Notes under the pieces: model-generated
Told to the model about the DNA's origin: nothing
Database searches by the model: none
The model's input: only the letters and a program-made list of their open reading frames with translations
Translations under genes and position numbers: made by a program
Part shown: positions 53,207 through 62,478 of the stretch, piece after piece
How the letters are laid out: each line of letters begins with the position of its first letter
How positions within the stretch are numbered: position 1 is the stretch's first letter
NCBI RefSeq assembly: GCF_026341035.1
Contig: NZ_JAPEOQ010000001.1
Span: forward strand, 1,426,001-1,490,000
Origin: Streptomyces sp. NBC_01016
Lineage (GTDB): Bacteria > Actinomycetota > Actinomycetes > Streptomycetales > Streptomycetaceae
DNA length: 64,000 nt
Reading direction: 5' to 3'

Positions 53207-54640
53207 GTGCGCCGCCGACTCAGATTCCGACCCCGACCCCGACTCCGACTCCCCGCCGCCCTCCTCAGCGTCCTCGCCGCCGTCGCCACCGTCGCCGCGT
53301 GCGACGGCGGCGTCCACGGCACCCCCGGCGCCTCGGGCCTGCGCGACCCCTACTTCCCCAAGCTCGGGAACGGCGGCTACGACGTCGGCCACTACGCCCT
53401 CGATCTCGACTACGACCCGGACACCCACCACCTGTCCGGCACCGCCGAGATCACCGCGACGGCGGGCAAGGCGCTCAGCGCGTTCAACCTGGACCTCAGG
53501 GGCCTGACGGTGCGGGAGGTCACCGTCGACGGCGAGAAGGCCGTGGCCAGCCGCGCCGGGCGCGAGGTGACCGTGCGGCCGCACGACGAGCTCCCGAAGG
53601 GGCACACCTTCCGCACCACCGTCCGCTACGACGGCGAACCCGTCACGATCACCGACCCGGACGGCACGGGCGAGGGCTGGCTGCGCACCGCCGACGGCGC
53701 GCTCGGCCTCGGCGAACCGACCGGCTCCATGGCCTGGTTCCCCGGCAACCACCATCCATCGGACAAGGCGACGTACGACATCCGGATCACGGTCCCCGTC
53801 GGCGTACAGGCGGTGTCCAACGGGGAGTTGAGGAGCGCGAAGCGGTCGTCCGACGGTCGGCGCACCGCCTACGACTGGCGGATGCGGCAGCCGATGGCGA
53901 GCTATCTGGCGACCGTGGCCATCGGAAGGTTCGAGACGGAGCGGGGGCGCACGCCCGGCGGGATTCCCGTGTACACCGCCGTCGACCCGGACGAGGCGAA
54001 GGCGAGCGCGAAGGTCCTCGCCCGGCTGCCGGAGGTCGTCGACTGGGAGGCGGAGCGGTTCGGCGCGTACCCGTTCTCGTCCACCGGCGCGATCGTCGAC
54101 CGGGCCGGGGACGTGGGCTACGCCCTGGAGACCCAGACCCGGCCCGTCTTCCCCGGCGCCCCCGATGTCGGCCTGCTCGTCCACGAGTTGGCGCACCAGT
54201 GGTACGGCGACTCGGTCACCCCGAAGTCGTGGCGCGACATGTGGCTGAACGAGGGCTTCGCGACGTACGCGGAGTGGCTGTGGGACGAGGAGCACGGCGG
54301 GGACACGGCGCGGCAGGCCTTCGAGGCGATCGCGAAGCGGCCCGCGAGCGACGGTGTCTGGGCCTTCCCGCCCGCGGAGCCGCCGAATGCCGCGCACCTC
54401 TCGGAATCCCCGGTCTACGAGCGCGGCGCGATGGTGCTGCAACAGATCCGCAGGACGATCGGTGACGCCAACTTCTTTGCCCTGCTGAAGAGTTGGCCGA
54501 CGGACCACAAGTACAAGAACGCCGACACGGACGACTTCACGGCCTACGTGGAGCGCAAGAACCCCGGCAAGGGCGAGGCCCTTGCCGGGGTCTGGGAGAC
54601 CTGGCTGTACGGGAACGGCAAGCCGGAGTCGGCTAGTTGA
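53207..54640 (+). CDS. Secreted M1-family metallopeptidase (lipoprotein)
   Basis: 477 residues. The signal ends in a lipobox VAAC-DGG (about 32). The N-terminal aminopeptidase-N beta domain is followed by the zinc motif HELAHQW with the distal Glu in NEGFATYAEWLW (gluzincin M1). The usual C-terminal ERAP1-like domain is absent or minimal, so it is shorter than canonical M1 enzymes, but conserved in actinobacteria. It overlaps the convergent M4 gene by 8 bp. Confidence 0.9.
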   Translation: MRRRLRFRPRPRLRLPAALLSVLAAVATVAACDGGVHGTPGASGLRDPYFPKLGNGGYDVGHYALDLDYDPDTHHLSGTAEITATAGKALSAFNLDLRGLTVREVTVDGEKAVASRAGREVTVRPHDELPKGHTFRTTVRYDGEPVTITDPDGTGEGWLRTADGALGLGEPTGSMAWFPGNHHPSDKATYDIRITVPVGVQAVSNGELRSAKRSSDGRRTAYDWRMRQPMASYLATVAIGRFETERGRTPGGIPVYTAVDPDEAKASAKVLARLPEVVDWEAERFGAYPFSSTGAIVDRAGDVGYALETQTRPVFPGAPDVGLLVHELAHQWYGDSVTPKSWRDMWLNEGFATYAEWLWDEEHGGDTARQAFEAIAKRPASDGVWAFPPAEPPNAAHLSESPVYERGAMVLQQIRRTIGDANFFALLKSWPTDHKYKNADTDDFTAYVERKNPGKGEALAGVWETWLYGNGKPESAS

Positions 54641-56255
54641 CGTTCACGGCCTTCCAGGCGGCGGCGACCGCGGTGGCCTCCGCGCCGCTCGCGCCGTACA
54701 GGTCACCGGCCGCCTTGATGGTGGCCGCGCGCGCCGCCGCGTAGTCGGTCGTGGACGTCATGTACGTGGAGAGCGCCTTGTACCAGATCTGCACGGCCTT
54801 GTCCCGGCCGATGCCGGTGACGGTAGAGCCGTCGGACGTGGGCGAGTCGTAGTCGACCCCGTTGATCGTCTTCTTTCCGCTGCCCTCGCTGAGCAGGTAG
54901 AAGAAGTGGTTGGCGACGCCCGACGAGTAGTGCACGTCGAGGCCGCCCGTGGAGCTCGACCAGGAGTCGGCGGACTTGCCGTCCTTGCTCGGCTTGTCCA
55001 TGTAGCGCAGCGGGCTGCCGTCACCGTTGATGTCGATCTTCTCGCCGATGAGGTAGTCGCCGACGTCCGTGGAGTTGTTCGCGTAGAACTCCACCGCCGT
55101 GCCGAAGATGTCGGACGTCGCCTCGTTGAGGCCGCCGGACTCCTTGCTGTAGTTGAGGTTCGCCGTGGCGGCGGTCAGGCCGTGGCTCATCTCGTGCGCG
55201 GCGACGTCGAGCGCGGTGAGCGGGTTCTTGTTGTCGATGCCGTCGCCGTACGTCATGCAGAAGCAGCTGTCGTCCCAGAACGCGTTGACGTACGCGTTGC
55301 CGTAGTGGACGCGGGAGTACGCGGCCTTGCCGTCGCCCGCGATGCCACTGCGGTTCAGGGACTCCTTGTAGAAGTCCCAGGTCTCGGCGGCCCCGTAGGC
55401 GGCGTCGACGGCGGCGGTCTGCCGGTCCGCGGCGGTGCCGTCGCCCCACTTGTCGTCGGCGTCGTGGAAGAGGGTGCCGGTGCCCGACGTGCCGCCCTTC
55501 AGGTCGTACGTCTTGTGGCCGCCGCGCTCGCCGTCGACGAGGTCGTAGCCGCCGGACGCGGCGGTGGAGCCGACGGTGACGGAGCCGCTGTACTCGCTGG
55601 CGCCCGTGCCGTTCTCGATGGCCTGGTACTTGTAGAGCACCTTGCCGCTGTCGGCGTCGGTGATGACGTGCAACTCGCTTGGTGTGCCGTCGTGTTGGGT
55701 GCCTTTGACGACGGTCTCGTACGCGAGGGTGGGCGCCTTGCTCGCGTCGGCGGCCCAGACGACCTTGTGCGCGGAGCCGGCGGTGGCGCCCTTGACCGAG
55801 TTCCCGGCGGCGGACTTCGCGGACTTCTTCGCGGCGGCGGTTCCGGTGGCGGCGTCCGTGGACGCCACGGTTATGGAGCCCTTGCGCGCCTTGGTGGTGC
55901 CCTTGAGGTCGCCACCCTTCGCGGTGTGCACGACGAGGTCGCCGCCGAGGACGGGCAGCCCGTCGAAGGTGCGCTCGTAGCGGGTGTGGGTGGTGCCGTC
56001 GGCGTCCTTGACGACGTCGCGGGCCACCAGCTTCTCGCCGTCTGCGAGCTTCAACTGGCGTTCGGTTGTGGGGGTTTCGGCCTGCGCGTCCTTCAGGGCG
56101 GTCGCCCGTTGCGAGGCGCTGAGGGGGAGCGCCGTTGCGCCTGCCGCACGATCGGTGGCGGCGTTGGCCGAGGTGCCTGCCTGTACGCCGACGACCACCA
56201 TGGCGGCGGACGCGACGAGGGCGGCGAAGCGGGGAGCTGTAGAGCGGATTCTCAC
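54633..56255 (-). CDS. Secreted M4 (thermolysin-like) metalloprotease
   Basis: 540 residues. Signal peptide (about 1-33), an FTP/PepSY pro-region (about 45-215), then the catalytic domain. It has HEMSH in ALDVAAHEMSHGLTAATANL and the distal Glu in SGGLNEATSDIFG. The HxxxH zinc site is complete, and GGLDVHYSSGVANHFFYLL supplies the catalytic His. The GTG at 56253-56255 has AAGGAG 5 nt upstream; a longer reading adds seven residues. The enzyme should be activated by pro-peptide cleavage outside the cell. Confidence 0.93.
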   Translation of the reverse strand: MRIRSTAPRFAALVASAAMVVVGVQAGTSANAATDRAAGATALPLSASQRATALKDAQAETPTTERQLKLADGEKLVARDVVKDADGTTHTRYERTFDGLPVLGGDLVVHTAKGGDLKGTTKARKGSITVASTDAATGTAAAKKSAKSAAGNSVKGATAGSAHKVVWAADASKAPTLAYETVVKGTQHDGTPSELHVITDADSGKVLYKYQAIENGTGASEYSGSVTVGSTAASGGYDLVDGERGGHKTYDLKGGTSGTGTLFHDADDKWGDGTAADRQTAAVDAAYGAAETWDFYKESLNRSGIAGDGKAAYSRVHYGNAYVNAFWDDSCFCMTYGDGIDNKNPLTALDVAAHEMSHGLTAATANLNYSKESGGLNEATSDIFGTAVEFYANNSTDVGDYLIGEKIDINGDGSPLRYMDKPSKDGKSADSWSSSTGGLDVHYSSGVANHFFYLLSEGSGKKTINGVDYDSPTSDGSTVTGIGRDKAVQIWYKALSTYMTSTTDYAAARAATIKAAGDLYGASGAEATAVAAAWKAVNVN

Positions 56256-56434
56256 TCGGACTCCTTCAGTACCCATGTGGGGTGGGGTATGTGGGGGGTT
56301 CGGAGGGAGAGTGGCACCTGCGATCAGCTCGATGGCAGATACCTGTCAAAACTTTGCCGGTTCGTGTCCGAATGGCGCGGGTGATTGTCCGTTAATCGAT
56401 GGGTGGTGGCCGATTCGGACCCGCAGGGAACAGC

Positions 56435-56470
56435 ACTGAGCCCCGACCCATGCATGGGTCGGGGCTCAGT
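56435..56470. terminator. 36-bp perfect palindrome, terminator of terD
   Basis: The 16-bp stem ACTGAGCCCCGACCCA / TGGGTCGGGGCTCAGT with loop TGCA is a perfect palindrome throughout, 24 bp after the terD stop. Confidence 0.92.
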
Positions 56471-56493
56471 GGCGGCTACCGCTCAGCGGTGGC

Positions 56494-57069
56494 TCAGACG
56501 TTCACGCCGAAGTCCTGCGCGATGCCGACGAGGCCCGAGGCGTAGCCCTGGCCCACGGCGCGGAACTTCCACTCGGCGCCATTGCGGTACAGCTCGCCGA
56601 AGACCATCGCGGTCTCGGTCGCGGCGTCCTCGGAGAGGTCGTAGCGGGCGATCTCCGTGCCGCCGGCCTGGTTCACAATGCGGATGTACGCGTTGCGGAC
56701 CTGGCCGAAGTTCTGGGTGCGGGTCTCGGCGTCGTAGATCGAGACCGGGAAAACGATCTTGTCGACGTCGGCGGGCAGCGCCTGGAGGTTGACGTTGATC
56801 GCCTCGTCGTCGCCCGCGCCCTCGCCGGAGCGGTTGTCGCCGGTGTGGACGATCGACTGGTCCGGCGTCTGCTTGTTGTTGAAGAAGACGAAGTGACCGT
56901 CCGAGTAGACCTTGCCCTCGGGGTTGACCGCGATGGCCGACGCGTCGAGGTCGAAGTCGGTACCCGTGGTGGTGCGGACGTCCCAGCCGAGGCCCACGGT
57001 GACAGCGGTCAGGCCCGGAGCCTCCTTGGTGAGCGAGACGTTGCCACCCTTGGACAGGCTTACAGCCAT
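56494..57069 (-). CDS. terD: TerD-family calcium-binding stress protein
   Basis: 191 residues. The family opening is [20 protein letters not shown] and the calcium-binding segments are [20 protein letters not shown] and [18 protein letters not shown]. TerD proteins respond to tellurite, oxidative and membrane stress; several copies per Streptomyces genome are usual, and no tellurite operon partners are adjacent here. ATG after a GGGAAGGAC spacer. Confidence 0.95.
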   Translation of the reverse strand: MAVSLSKGGNVSLTKEAPGLTAVTVGLGWDVRTTTGTDFDLDASAIAVNPEGKVYSDGHFVFFNNKQTPDQSIVHTGDNRSGEGAGDDEAINVNLQALPADVDKIVFPVSIYDAETRTQNFGQVRNAYIRIVNQAGGTEIARYDLSEDAATETAMVFGELYRNGAEWKFRAVGQGYASGLVGIAQDFGVNV

Positions 57070-57100
57070 GGTTCGGGAGTCCTTCCCTCGTTAAATACGG

Positions 57101-57118
57101 ACGTACATGGTTGTACGT
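57101..57118. promoter_or_regulatory. Inverted repeat upstream of terD
   Basis: ACGTACA-TGGT-TGTACGT (7-bp arms), 32-49 bp upstream of the terD start in the divergent gap to arfB. Candidate operator. Confidence 0.45.
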
Positions 57119-57270
57119 GTGCAGCCGAAGCTACTCGTACCCCTAGCAACGCCGTGAGGGGTGGGGAAGGTTCCAGGTCTCTTTACTTTCTTTACCCGGG
57201 CGTCGCGGGAGGTCCGCGGGGCCGGGAAATACGGGTGACGCGGACCGTACGGACGCGCGACCATGGACGC

Positions 57271-57696
57271 ATGTCCGGTCCTTATCCCATCCGCGGTTCG
57301 GTCGTCCTCCCGGAGGCCGAGCTCCTTTGGCGTTTCTCGCGGTCGTCCGGGCCGGGCGGGCAGCACGTGAACACGTCCGACTCGGCGGCGGAGGTGCGCT
57401 TCGACCTCGCGGCCACGGAGGCGCTGCCGCGCGTGTGGAAGGAGCGGGCCCTGGAGCGGCTCGCTCCGCGGCTCGTGGGTGGCGTGATCTCCGTACGTGC
57501 TTCGGAGCATCGGTCGCAGTGGCGCAACCGGGAGGTGGCCGTGGTGCGGCTCGCGGCGCTCTTGGCGGAGGCCACCGCGCCGCCGCCGAAGCCGAGGCGG
57601 CCCACGCGGGTGTCGCGCGGCGTCAACGAACGCCGCCTCCGCCAGAAGAAGGCCCGCTCCGACACGAAACGCGGCCGCTCGGGTCGGGACTGGTAG
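57271..57696 (+). CDS. arfB: ArfB/YaeJ-like stalled-ribosome hydrolase
   Basis: 141 residues. The catalytic GGQ motif occurs as SSGPGGQHVNTSDSA and the basic C-terminal tail binding the empty mRNA channel is RLRQKKARSDTKRGRSGRDW. No codon-recognition domain is present, so this is a rescue factor, not RF1/RF2. ATG at 57271; no clear ribosome-binding site. Confidence 0.92.
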   Translation: MSGPYPIRGSVVLPEAELLWRFSRSSGPGGQHVNTSDSAAEVRFDLAATEALPRVWKERALERLAPRLVGGVISVRASEHRSQWRNREVAVVRLAALLAEATAPPPKPRRPTRVSRGVNERRLRQKKARSDTKRGRSGRDW

Positions 57697-57742
57697 GCCA
57701 CTTGAGCCCCGAGGCACTCGCCGGGTAGCCGGGGCTGGGCTT

Positions 57743-57790
57743 GGGGCTCTGCCCCATACCCCGCTGCTCAATCGCCGCAGGGGCTTTATT
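57743..57790 (+). repeat. Dispersed repeat, copy 7 (subtype II)
   Basis: GGGGC-TCT-GCCCC, then ATACCCCGCTGCTCAATCGCC and GCAGGGGCTTTATT, matching copy 3 in inverted orientation. Its right end includes the stop codon of the flavin reductase gene. Confidence 0.8.
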
Positions 57791-58373
57791 TGCCCAGGTT
57801 CCGGTAGCGCCCCCGGAAGTACATCAGCGGCCCGCCCTCCGCGCTCGGCAGCGACGCGCTCAGCACCCGGCCGATGACCAGCGTGTGGTCGCCCGCCACG
57901 ACCGTGTTCTCCGTGCGGCACTCCAGCGTCGCCAACGCCCCACCCACCAGCGGAGCCCCCGTGTGCTCGCCGCGTACGTAAGGGATGTCCTGGAACAGGA
58001 GGCGGTCGCTGAGGCGGCCCTTCATGGCGAAGCGGCCCGCGATGTGGCTCTGGGATTCGGACAGGACCGAGACCGCCCACAGGGGCTGGTCGTCCAGGAG
58101 GTCGTCCATCCGGGAGCTGTTGCGCAGCGACACCATCACCAGGGGCGGGTCGAGGGAGACGGACATGAAGGCCGTCGCCGTCATGCCCGAGTCCTCGCCG
58201 GGCGGCCCGTCGGGCGTGAGCGGCGGCTCGTAGGCGGTCAGGAGGACGACGCCTGCGGCCAGGCGGGACAGGGCGGCACGGAACTCGTCGTTGCTCACCC
58301 CCTCAGCATGCCCGGAGGGGGCCGTGGCGGCCGTGGGGGAGGGGACCGAAGTGGCAGGGGACGTCTTCAACAC
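57786..58373 (-). CDS. Flavin reductase-like domain protein
   Basis: 195 residues. The FMN-binding split barrel reads LAAGVVLLTAY, then MTATAFMSVSLDPPLVMVSLRNSSR and FRAGRFAMKG-like strands, ending GPLMYFRGRYRNLGK. Such enzymes supply reduced flavin to monooxygenases or act alone. The GTG at 58371-58373 is the longest start; a GTG giving VSNDEFRAAL is the alternative. Its last codons lie inside a dispersed repeat. Confidence 0.85.
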   Translation of the reverse strand: MLKTSPATSVPSPTAATAPSGHAEGVSNDEFRAALSRLAAGVVLLTAYEPPLTPDGPPGEDSGMTATAFMSVSLDPPLVMVSLRNSSRMDDLLDDQPLWAVSVLSESQSHIAGRFAMKGRLSDRLLFQDIPYVRGEHTGAPLVGGALATLECRTENTVVAGDHTLVIGRVLSASLPSAEGGPLMYFRGRYRNLGK

Positions 58374-58511
58374 GCCTTTAACGCTAGCCCCGGCGTCACG
58401 CGCCCCGCATCGGGCCGATGGCCGAGGCCGGTCCTAGGACCATGGGCGCGGTTCGTGTTCAGGAAACATACAGAACCCACCCGGTGAGGTGCCCCAACCC
58501 TTCATCTCCTG

Positions 58512-58529
58512 CTGTGACTTGAGTCACAG
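58512..58529. promoter_or_regulatory. Palindrome CTGTGACT-N2-AGTCACAG upstream of cdgB
   Basis: Perfect 8-bp arms with a 2-nt spacer, reading TGTGA-N6-TCACA, the Crp-type consensus, and GTG-N6-GTCAC as reported for Streptomyces Crp. It also carries GTGA/TCAC half-sites like those of BldD boxes. It lies in the 304-bp gap upstream of cdgB, 149 bp from the start, with a second TGTGT/TGCACA motif near 58550. Confidence 0.6.
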
Positions 58530-58677
58530 GAGCCATAATTTGTTGACCCTGTGTACCGGGTGCACAGCTCGCTGTGATTCAGTGGCGGTGACACTGCTGA
58601 TGAACGTGCCGCTGCACGTGCGAAGCGAACCGATCCGAATTCTGGAGTGCTGTCGAGGTCTCGGGGAGAAACTGAGC

Positions 58678-60363
58678 ATGGAGACCGAGTCGGAGCCGTA
58701 CGTCCGTCTTGCGACCCTGCGTCAGCTGCACCAGGTGATGGCGGACATGAACACGGCCCGCAGTCTCGCCGACACCCTGCAGACCGTCGCGGACGGGGTC
58801 GTGAACGGGCTCGGCTACGAACTGGCGTGCGTCAATCTCGTCCGTCCCGACGGTGATCTGGTCGTCGCCGCCTTCGCGGGAAACTCCGCGGCCGAGGCCC
58901 TGATCACCGGACGCGTGGGCTCCCGCGCCGGCTGGGACCGCCGCCTCGCCATGGGTGAGCAGTGGGGCGAGCTGCGCTTCATACCGCACACCGAGGGCTG
59001 GGTCCTCGACGAGGACGACGTGCCGCAGTGGTTCACCGCCGGACCGCCGCCCCGCTTCGAGGACGAGTGGCACCCCGCCGACCGGCTCTTCGCCCCCATG
59101 TACGCGACGGGCTCCTCCGGCGGCGAACTCGTCGGCGTGATCTCCGTCGACCGCCCGCGCGGCGGCCGCATCCCCGGCGCCTGGGGCCGCGAGGCCCTGC
59201 AGATGTACGCCTTCCAGGCCGCCATCGCGATCAGCAACGCACGCCTTCGGTCCAACATGCAGCGCGCCCTGGTCCGCCTGGAGCGCGAGCAGCAGGCGCT
59301 GCGGGCCAGTGAGGAAAGCTTCCGCCAGGCCTTCGAGTACGCGCCCTCCGGGATGGCGATCGCCGAGATGGGCGGCGACCAGCACGGCCGGATCCTGCGG
59401 ACGAACGACGCGCTGTGCCGTCTCCTCGGCCGCCCGGCATCGGCCATGCGCCGCTACTCGTTCTCCGACCTCGTGCACCCCGAGGACATCGGCACCCTGC
59501 TGCGCACCTCCGCCGAGGGCGGCCGCGCCGAGCTGCGCCTCGCCCGCCGCGACGGCACATACGTCTGGGTGTCCCTGCGCAACTCGGTGGTCGCCGACGC
59601 CGCCGACGGGCCGCGCTTCCTGCTCACCCACGTCGAGGACATCGAGGAGCGCAAGCGCCGAGAGCTGCACCTCGCCCACCGCGCCTCGCACGACTCGCTC
59701 ACCGGCCTGCCGAACTCGGCGGAGCTGCGCGCCCGCCTCTCCGCCCGCCTCTGCCGTCGCCCGTACGAGCCCGGGCCCAGCGCCATCGACTCCCTCGACG
59801 CGGCCTACGGCGACCACCGCGGCGCCGACGCGAGCGGGATCGGCTTCGACTTCGGGGCGCCCGTCCCGCACCAGTCGAACCTGTACGAGGGGTTCGACGG
59901 CTTCGACCACCATGTGCACGTCGCCGCGCCCGAGCCCGACGCGGCCTCCGGCGCCGACAACGGCACGAAGGGCCTCGCCGTCCTCTTCTGCGACCTCGAC
60001 GGCTTCAAGTCGATCAACGACAGGTTCGGGCACAACGCGGGCGACGCCGTCCTCATCGAGGTCGCCCGCCGGCTGACCAGCGTCGTACGGGACGGGGACA
60101 CGGTCGCCCGGCTCGGCGGTGACGAGTTCGTGGTGCTCGCCGACGGGCTCGGTCGCGAGGACGCCCAGGACCTCGCCGTCAGGTTGCGGAACGCCATCAT
60201 TCCGCCGATTCGGGTAGACGGCAGGGCGGTGCGGGTAGGGGCCAGTTTCGGTATCGGCTGGGCCCACTGCGGTATGACGGCAGAGGAAGTGCTGCAATCC
60301 GCTGACCAGCGCATGTACGTAGAGAAAAGATCACGTAGTAAGCAGCACAGGCGGGCCGGATAG
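58678..60363 (+). CDS. cdgB: Diguanylate cyclase CdgB (GAF-PAS-PAC-GGDEF)
   Basis: 561 residues. GAF (about 18-190), PAS-PAC (about 210-330) and GGDEF (about 335-561). The catalytic motif is GGDEF (480-484) and the inhibitory I-site is RDGD (471-474) with the required 5-residue spacing, so both activity and product control look intact. About 75 residues of low-complexity sequence (358-430) interrupt the GGDEF domain after SLTGLPNS. The ATG at 58678 has GGGGAG 10 nt upstream. In S. coelicolor the CdgB-type enzyme affects the switch from vegetative to aerial growth. Confidence 0.92.
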   Translation: METESEPYVRLATLRQLHQVMADMNTARSLADTLQTVADGVVNGLGYELACVNLVRPDGDLVVAAFAGNSAAEALITGRVGSRAGWDRRLAMGEQWGELRFIPHTEGWVLDEDDVPQWFTAGPPPRFEDEWHPADRLFAPMYATGSSGGELVGVISVDRPRGGRIPGAWGREALQMYAFQAAIAISNARLRSNMQRALVRLEREQQALRASEESFRQAFEYAPSGMAIAEMGGDQHGRILRTNDALCRLLGRPASAMRRYSFSDLVHPEDIGTLLRTSAEGGRAELRLARRDGTYVWVSLRNSVVADAADGPRFLLTHVEDIEERKRRELHLAHRASHDSLTGLPNSAELRARLSARLCRRPYEPGPSAIDSLDAAYGDHRGADASGIGFDFGAPVPHQSNLYEGFDGFDHHVHVAAPEPDAASGADNGTKGLAVLFCDLDGFKSINDRFGHNAGDAVLIEVARRLTSVVRDGDTVARLGGDEFVVLADGLGREDAQDLAVRLRNAIIPPIRVDGRAVRVGASFGIGWAHCGMTAEEVLQSADQRMYVEKRSRSKQHRRAG

Positions 60364-60474
60364 CCCCTACATTGGGCGCGGTTCCGCAATCCCGGTGAGG
60401 CCTGGGCCACGCCGTGGGGTCGCTCGTAGCGGGTACCCTCGCCGAGGTAAGCAACGTGTAGGGAGTGATCTGGG

Positions 60475-61407
60475 ATGGCGCCCGGCAACAACAGCGGGAG
60501 CACCACGCCCGAGGACGACGATCCGTTCGGCTATCTGTACGCCGACGGGCAGGCGGCCGGGGCGACCCCGCCCGAGGGCGCGGGCGGTGGCTACGGCTAC
60601 CCGAACCCGCGGTCCTCCTACCGGGCCAATCAGATCCGTACGGTCGGTGAGCGCCAGTACGGGCAGACCCAGCCGACCCAGTCGTACCAGCAGCCGAACG
60701 CGCACTACCAGGCTCCCGAGACGATGCCCGGCGGCGGCGTTCCCAGCCAGCCGGGCCCGCCGACGGCGCCGATGCGCGGTGGCGGCCGGGGTGGCGGCCC
60801 CAACACCAAGGCGCTCCTGATCGGCGCGGTCGCCGTGGTCGCGGCCGTCGTCATCGGCATCGGCGTCGCCATGCTCAGCAACGACTCGGGCGACGAGGGC
60901 AGCGAGGCCGGCAACAAGGGGTCCGGCGGCTCGCAGTCGGTACAGCCGAGCGAGAAGCCGTCGAAGTCGGCGTCCGCCAAGCCGGTCGACCTGCCGAAGA
61001 CCGACGCGAAGACCCTGAAGCTGGCCGGCGGCACCGCCACAGCGTCCGACGTGCAGGGCGCGAAGGCCGACGGCGGGGTGTACGTCGCCGGGTTCAACAA
61101 GGTGGGCGCGAGCCTGACCTGGACCGTCAACGACATCCCGAAGGACGGCGCGTACAAGCTGTACGTCGACTACGGGGTGCCCGGCAAGGACTCCGACGCC
61201 ACGATCGACGTGAACGGCACGAAGCAGTCCCGCCCGCTGAACATGAAGAACTTCGCAGGCGCCAAGGAAGGCGACTGGGAGAAGGGCTGGACGAACACGT
61301 GGGCCATCGTCCAGCTCACCAAGGGGACCAACGCGATCACGGTCTCCTGTGACCAGGGCAACAAGTGCGACGCCAACTTCGACCGGATGTGGCTCACCCA
61401 GAGCTGA
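60475..61407 (+). CDS. Membrane-anchored carbohydrate-binding-like protein
   Basis: 310 residues. A disordered cytoplasmic part rich in Gly/Pro/Gln/Tyr precedes one membrane segment (about 111-133, ALLIGAVAVVAAVVIGIGV). A Ser/Lys-rich linker follows, and then a beta-rich domain (about 180-310; YKLYVDYGVPGKDSDATIDV, NWIVQLTKGTNAITV-like) resembling CBM35/CBM6 carbohydrate-binding modules. ATG after GGGAGTGATCTGGG. A surface sugar-binding or wall-associated role is inferred. Confidence 0.75.
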   Translation: MAPGNNSGSTTPEDDDPFGYLYADGQAAGATPPEGAGGGYGYPNPRSSYRANQIRTVGERQYGQTQPTQSYQQPNAHYQAPETMPGGGVPSQPGPPTAPMRGGGRGGGPNTKALLIGAVAVVAAVVIGIGVAMLSNDSGDEGSEAGNKGSGGSQSVQPSEKPSKSASAKPVDLPKTDAKTLKLAGGTATASDVQGAKADGGVYVAGFNKVGASLTWTVNDIPKDGAYKLYVDYGVPGKDSDATIDVNGTKQSRPLNMKNFAGAKEGDWEKGWTNTWAIVQLTKGTNAITVSCDQGNKCDANFDRMWLTQS

Positions 61408-61410
61408 GTC

Positions 61411-61430
61411 GATCGCCGCAGGGGCTTGAG
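61411..61430 (+). repeat. Partial dispersed repeat
   Basis: GATCGCCGCAGGGGCTTGAG, matching the right half of subtype II copies 3 and 7. A degraded copy between the carbohydrate-binding and PfkB genes. Confidence 0.6.
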
Positions 61431-61444
61431 CGAGCTTGACGGAG

Positions 61445-62374
61445 TCAGGCCGCCCCGACGTGTTCGGCGACCGTGACCCGGCCCACCAGGTCCTCGTACG
61501 TCGCCGTGTCGAATTCGCCCGCCACGGGTGACACCACCGTCGCAGCGGACAGTGCCACCGCGCGGGCCAGGCGCTGGGGCCACGGCAAGTGGTCGACGTG
61601 GCCGGAGAGCAGGCCCGCGACCGCCGAGTCGCCGGCGCCCGTGGGGTTGCCGCGGAGGCGGCCGGGGGCCGGGGCGCGCCACTCGCCGTCCGCCGTGAGG
61701 GCGCACAGGCCGTCCGCCCCGAGCGAGGCGACCACCGCGTGCGCCCCGCGCCGCCGCGCGCCCTTCATGGCCTGCAACGGCTCGTGGGAGCCGGTGAGTT
61801 CGGCCAGCTCGTCCGCGTTCGGCTTCACCAGGTCGGGGCGCGCCGCGACGCCGCGGCGCAGCGGTTCGCCGCTGGTGTCGAGGAGTACGGGCACCGAGGC
61901 GGCCCGCGCGGCCCGTACGAGCGTCGCGTAGGCGCCGACCGGGACGCCCGGCGGCAGGCTGCCGCACAGGGCCACCGCGGAGGCGGAGCGCAGCAGATCC
62001 GCGTACGCCTCCTGGAAGGCCGTCCACTCGGCGGGCGTGATGGTCGGACCCGGCTCGTTGAGCTGTGTCGTGTCGCCGGTCGACGCGTCGGCGACGGCGA
62101 TCGTGCGGCGGGTCGCGCCGGAGACGGGCACCAGCGCGTCCGCGACGCCCGGCGTGCCGAGCAGCTGCTCCTGGAGCGTGCGGCCCGTCGCGCCGCCCAC
62201 GAATCCCGTCACGGCCACCTCGTGACCGAGCGCGGCGAGCACCCGCGCCACGTTCAGACCCTTGCCGCCGGGCCGCTCGGTGACCTCGGTGACGCGGTGC
62301 GTGGCGTGCGGCCGCAGGGACCGCACCCCGTACGTGATGTCGAGCGCGGTGTTCAGCGTGACCGTGAGGATCAC
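61445..62374 (-). CDS. PfkB-family hexose kinase (1-phosphofructokinase type)
   Basis: 309 residues. It opens MILTVTLNTALDITYGV, with PGGKGLNVARVLAALG, and the C-terminal catalytic GNPTGAGDSAVAG (anion hole plus base Asp). This is the 1-phosphofructokinase/tagatose-6-phosphate kinase group. It is downstream of nagA on the same strand, and a hairpin separates them. The exact hexose phosphate is unknown; 1-phosphofructokinase is the likeliest. Confidence 0.88.
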   Translation of the reverse strand: MILTVTLNTALDITYGVRSLRPHATHRVTEVTERPGGKGLNVARVLAALGHEVAVTGFVGGATGRTLQEQLLGTPGVADALVPVSGATRRTIAVADASTGDTTQLNEPGPTITPAEWTAFQEAYADLLRSASAVALCGSLPPGVPVGAYATLVRAARAASVPVLLDTSGEPLRRGVAARPDLVKPNADELAELTGSHEPLQAMKGARRRGAHAVVASLGADGLCALTADGEWRAPAPGRLRGNPTGAGDSAVAGLLSGHVDHLPWPQRLARAVALSAATVVSPVAGEFDTATYEDLVGRVTVAEHVGAA

Positions 62375-62428
62375 AGGACCCCACCCCCCTTACGTACTTT
62401 CAGTAACGGGGCCTGATCATGCCAAAGT

Positions 62429-62465
62429 CAAGGCGGTTGGCCCAGACCTCGGGTCAACCGCCTTG
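62429..62465 (-). terminator. nagA terminator
   Basis: CAAGGCGGTTG / CAACCGCCTTG 11-bp stem with a 15-nt loop, 14 bp after the nagA stop. Confidence 0.8.
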
Positions 62466-62478
62466 TACGAGCCGTAAG

